64,000 nt of DNA from Bacillota bacterium. Lineage in GTDB: Bacteria > Bacillota > Clostridia > Lachnospirales > Lachnospiraceae. Position 1 is the stretch's first letter; every line of letters begins with the position of its first letter. The DNA lies in assembly GCA_023409835.1 (NCBI GenBank), contig JAEYQV010000132.1:37096-101095 (forward strand), written 5' to 3'. Made by a program: the position numbers and the translations under genes. Shown piece by piece: positions 61,407 through 64,000 of this stretch. The notes beneath the pieces are model-generated. The model saw only the letters and a list, made by a program, of their open reading frames with translations. It searched no databases and was not told where the DNA came from.

Positions 61407-62734
61407 AACGCCTCCACCTCCTTCAGGATATCAATCAGATGATCTATCTCTTCCTTGGTATTAGCCTCCGTGGCACACCAGATCATTTGACCTTTTTTCT
61501 CGCCCGTCAGAGGATAGCCGCCGAGAATTCCACGTTGCTGTAAAGCCTGAAGCAGCTTATCCACATCTCCGGGTACTGTAGTCACAAATTCGTTAAAGAA
61601 CTCTCCCGGATATACCCTTTGATAACCCTTTAAACCGGCTAAACACTCCGCCAGGTAATGGGCCTTTGACATGGACTGCTCTGCTGCCTGTTTTAATCCC
61701 GTCTTGCCCATGGTGCTTAAATATACAGCCGCAGTCATTGCACAAAGTGCCTGATTGGAGCAGATGTTACTGGAGGCCTTCTCCCTTCGGATATGTTGTT
61801 CCCTTGCCTGAAGCGTTAAAACATAGGCCCGTTCTCCCTTGCTGTCCACTGTTTCACCGGCAATCCTCCCCGGAAGCTTTCTCATAAGCTTCGTTGTAGT
61901 TGCCATAAAGCCCAGGTACGGTCCACCAAAGGAAAGTGGCAGACCCAGCGGCTGTCCTTCTCCTACTGCAATATCTGCACCGTATTCCGCGGGAGTCTTT
62001 AGGATCCCCAGAGATATCGGATTGCAGCTCATAATATATCTGATATCACTATCCTTAAGAAGTTGGCCGATTGCAGTCCCATCCTCCAATATGCCGTAGT
62101 AATTCGGCTGCTGGATCAATACGCAGGCCGTCTCAGAATCAAGCAGCTTCTGTAATTCCTCCAGATCCGTCCTCCCCTCCCTCTCCGGAGCTAGGATGAC
62201 CTCCATGTCAGTTCCGTTTAAATAGGTTCGGATGGTCTCAAGTACCTGAGGATTTACTGCTGCAGAGATGACCGCTTTATATCTCCGTCTCTCCTTACTC
62301 ATGATCACCGCTTCTGCAGCAGCCGTAGCTCCGTCATAAACAGAAGCATTTGATACGTCCATTCCGGTCAGCTCACAGATCATGGTTTGATATTCAAAGA
62401 TAGACTGTAGAATACCCTGGCTGATCTCAGCCTGGTAAGGCGTATAAGCAGTTACAAACTCCTCCTTTGAGGTTATCTGCTTTACGATGGAGGGAATGTA
62501 ATGATGATATGCGCCACAGCCCCGGAATATCGATTGAAACACCTGATTCTTCCCGGCGATACCGGTCATTTTTCTTCTCACCGTAAGCTCCGGCAGCCCC
62601 TCCGGGATATGAAAGGGTCTATTAAGCTTCACCTCCGCAGGAATCTCATCAAAAAGCTCCTCCATGGTATTTAAACCGATGGTATGAAGCATCTCCTGCT
62701 GTTCCTTCCTTGTATTCGGTACATAAGTACCCAT
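61403..62734 (-). CDS. gcvPA: Glycine dehydrogenase (decarboxylating) subunit 1
   Basis: 443 residues. The N-terminal MGTYVPNTRKEQQEML, GCGAYHHYIPSIV, TPYQAEISQGILQ and SFGGPYLGFMAT are characteristic of P protein subunit 1. It forms the heterotetramer with GcvPB. It has GGAGG upstream and lies between gcvH and gcvPB in the expected order. Confidence 0.96.
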   Translation of the reverse strand: MGTYVPNTRKEQQEMLHTIGLNTMEELFDEIPAEVKLNRPFHIPEGLPELTVRRKMTGIAGKNQVFQSIFRGCGAYHHYIPSIVKQITSKEEFVTAYTPYQAEISQGILQSIFEYQTMICELTGMDVSNASVYDGATAAAEAVIMSKERRRYKAVISAAVNPQVLETIRTYLNGTDMEVILAPEREGRTDLEELQKLLDSETACVLIQQPNYYGILEDGTAIGQLLKDSDIRYIMSCNPISLGILKTPAEYGADIAVGEGQPLGLPLSFGGPYLGFMATTTKLMRKLPGRIAGETVDSKGERAYVLTLQAREQHIRREKASSNICSNQALCAMTAAVYLSTMGKTGLKQAAEQSMSKAHYLAECLAGLKGYQRVYPGEFFNEFVTTVPGDVDKLLQALQQRGILGGYPLTGEKKGQMIWCATEANTKEEIDHLIDILKEVEAL

Positions 62735-62786
62735 AATCTATGCCTCCTATGATTGATGTTAGTCGATCAGTTCCCACCGCTTAAAA

Positions 62787-63161
62787 TCAGTGAGCTTCCT
62801 TCAGAAAGCTCTGATATTCCTCTGCGGTCATCAATTCTGCTTTATCCGTGATATTCTCAACTTCGATAAACCATGCATCGAAGGCATTGGAATTAACGAA
62901 TTCCGGCTGATCCAGAAGCTCCTCATTGATTGTCCTTACTGTTCCGCTCACCGGGCTGTAAACATTGGAAACTGCCTTAACGGATTCTACATCTGCAAAG
63001 GACTCACCGGTCATAACCTCGTCACCGGCCTCCGGCAGATTAACAAATACAAGATCCCCAAGCTCACCTTGGGCAAAATCAGAGATGCCTACTCTTGCCG
63101 TTGTATCCTCTAAAAACTCTACCCATTCATGTGATTTTGTAAAGAAAAGCTCCTTCTTCAT
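62787..63161 (-). CDS. gcvH: Glycine cleavage system H protein
   Basis: 124 residues, with the lipoyl-accepting Lys62 in DVESVKAVSNVYSPVSG. It shuttles the methylamine group among P, T and L proteins. AGGAGG precedes the ATG. Its lipoylation would be served by the lplA downstream. Confidence 0.96.
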   Translation of the reverse strand: MKKELFFTKSHEWVEFLEDTTARVGISDFAQGELGDLVFVNLPEAGDEVMTGESFADVESVKAVSNVYSPVSGTVRTINEELLDQPEFVNSNAFDAWFIEVENITDKAELMTAEEYQSFLKEAH

Positions 63162-63357
63162 AATAAAACCTCCTACTCATATTTTATATTATTAATATAA
63201 TCCATCAAATCGATAGTAAAGTATCCATAAACATAACCCTAACCATCCCAACAGCCTGTGTTTTTCATAACAATATTTCGTAAAGTGCATCAAAGCCTCT
63301 CCTGCTATCAGCATATTCTCCTAAGCACGGCTGTGGAATATTTATCCTTGCTCTTAT
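63162..63357. other. Non-coding interval between gcvT and gcvH
   Basis: 196 bp, AT-rich near gcvH (a near-palindromic TTATATTATTAATATAA at 63185-63201), which may hold a gcvH promoter. No riboswitch is recognised. Confidence 0.35.
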
Positions 63358-64000
63358 TTATTTTTCTCTTTTATAAAACGGAAGAGCTGTTATCTCTGCC
63401 GTAAGCCGCCTGCCTCTGACCTCTACCTCAACGGTCGTTCCGGGCTCACGGAAGGCTGTGTCAACTAACGCCATTGCCACGGGTCTGTTAAGGTATGGGC
63501 AATGGGTACCGGAGGTCGTGCTGCCAATCTGAGTAGCTCCGATATAAATTGGACATTCCTCCCTGGCAATTCCTCTGCCGGTGATAGTAAGACCGACTCT
63601 TTTTTTAGTCGGAGTTCCCTTTGCAAGGAGTGCTGCTTTACCGATAAACTCCTCCTTATCCAGCTTCACCGCAAAGCCCAGCCCTGCCTCAAGCGGTGTG
63701 ACTGTATCATCCATCTCATGACCATAGAGAGGCATTGCGGCCTCCAGCCTAAGAGTATCCCTTGCTCCAAGACCACAGGGAATCAATCCTTTCTCCTGAC
63801 CTGCAGCAAGCAGAGCCTCCCATAGCTTTACTGCATCTCTGTTCTCACAGTATAGCTCATAACCATCTTCACCGGTATATCCGGTTCTGGACACGAGGCA
63901 AGGAATTCCTGCTACCGAAAGCTGCTCAGTAAAGCTATAATACTTAACCGGGAGCAGCTCCTCCTTCGCAAGCTTACAAAGAATCTCCTTTGAGCCCGGT
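63358..64000 (-). CDS. gcvT: Aminomethyltransferase (T protein), N-terminus outside window
   Basis: The C-terminal 213 residues are visible. SRTGYTGEDGYELYCEN, GLGARDTLRLEAAMPLYGHEMDD and SGTHCPYLNRPVAMALV are conserved T protein motifs. It transfers the methylene group to tetrahydrofolate and releases ammonia. The open frame continues to the window end; the start codon and any glycine riboswitch lie beyond it. Confidence 0.94.
   Translation of the reverse strand, partial: PGSKEILCKLAKEELLPVKYYSFTEQLSVAGIPCLVSRTGYTGEDGYELYCENRDAVKLWEALLAAGQEKGLIPCGLGARDTLRLEAAMPLYGHEMDDTVTPLEAGLGFAVKLDKEEFIGKAALLAKGTPTKKRVGLTITGRGIAREECPIYIGATQIGSTTSGTHCPYLNRPVAMALVDTAFREPGTTVEVEVRGRRLTAEITALPFYKREK

Overview
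The window looks like a chromosomal segment of a low-GC, strictly anaerobic, fermentative Clostridia member, most likely Lachnospiraceae. The support is pyruvate:ferredoxin oxidoreductase, an NfnAB transhydrogenase, a DUF5688-type protein, the TIGR03915/TIGR03916 putative DNA-repair pair, a GH43 xylosidase, bacteriohemerythrin and strong AGGAGG ribosome-binding sites. I see no rRNA, tRNA, IS element, phage gene or CRISPR array.

Layout. 1-11 kb (mostly minus strand): nifJ (cut by the window edge), a DUF5688-like protein, a GGDEF-EAL protein with a YhhN-like membrane protein, nfnB/nfnA, an HD-domain hydrolase and two very short genes. 11-17 kb: CYTH protein, CmpB-like membrane protein, a HAD-GNAT fusion, a Fur-family regulator, a Thr/Gly-rich lipoprotein, and the TIGR03915/TIGR03916 pair behind a promoter flanked by two LexA-like boxes. 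17-28 kb: an EAL protein with a beta-helix-like C-terminus, GH43 xylosidase, a three-gene ABC-2 exporter, an isochorismatase-like hydrolase, a NarL-type two-component system and bacteriohemerythrin. 57-64 kb: glycine cleavage genes gcvT (partial), gcvH, gcvPA, gcvPB, then lplA and lpdA.

The outstanding region is 28.5-57 kb: one minus-strand run of 12 tightly spaced or overlapping genes behind a TTGACA-16-TATAAT promoter. Its core has the gene order of an F-type ATP synthase operon (c, b-delta, alpha, gamma, beta, epsilon), with beta catalytic motifs intact. There is no recognisable subunit a, and the c subunit has no carboxylate in its second membrane helix. It therefore looks like an ATP-driven rotary machine that does not pump ions in the usual way. 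Around the core are five membrane-anchored proteins with a related extracytoplasmic module: a 1929-residue protein with a 33-triplet collagen-like stretch and FnIII-like domains, a 575-residue protein with a 33-triplet Gly-Gly-X stretch, a polytopic 406-residue protein, a 455-residue protein and a 3647-residue protein with FnIII-like and beta-helix modules. The last gene, overlapping the giant gene by 4 bp, encodes a membrane sensor with a degenerate GGDEF and an intact EAL domain, which ties the system to cyclic di-GMP. I infer a surface machine in which an F1-like motor acts on, or assembles, large envelope-spanning proteins. The function is not demonstrated by sequence.

An apparently unreported short intergenic repeat occurs four times, each time just beyond a terminator-like hairpin. 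Three c-di-GMP proteins occur in one window, which suggests an organism that invests in surface or motility control.
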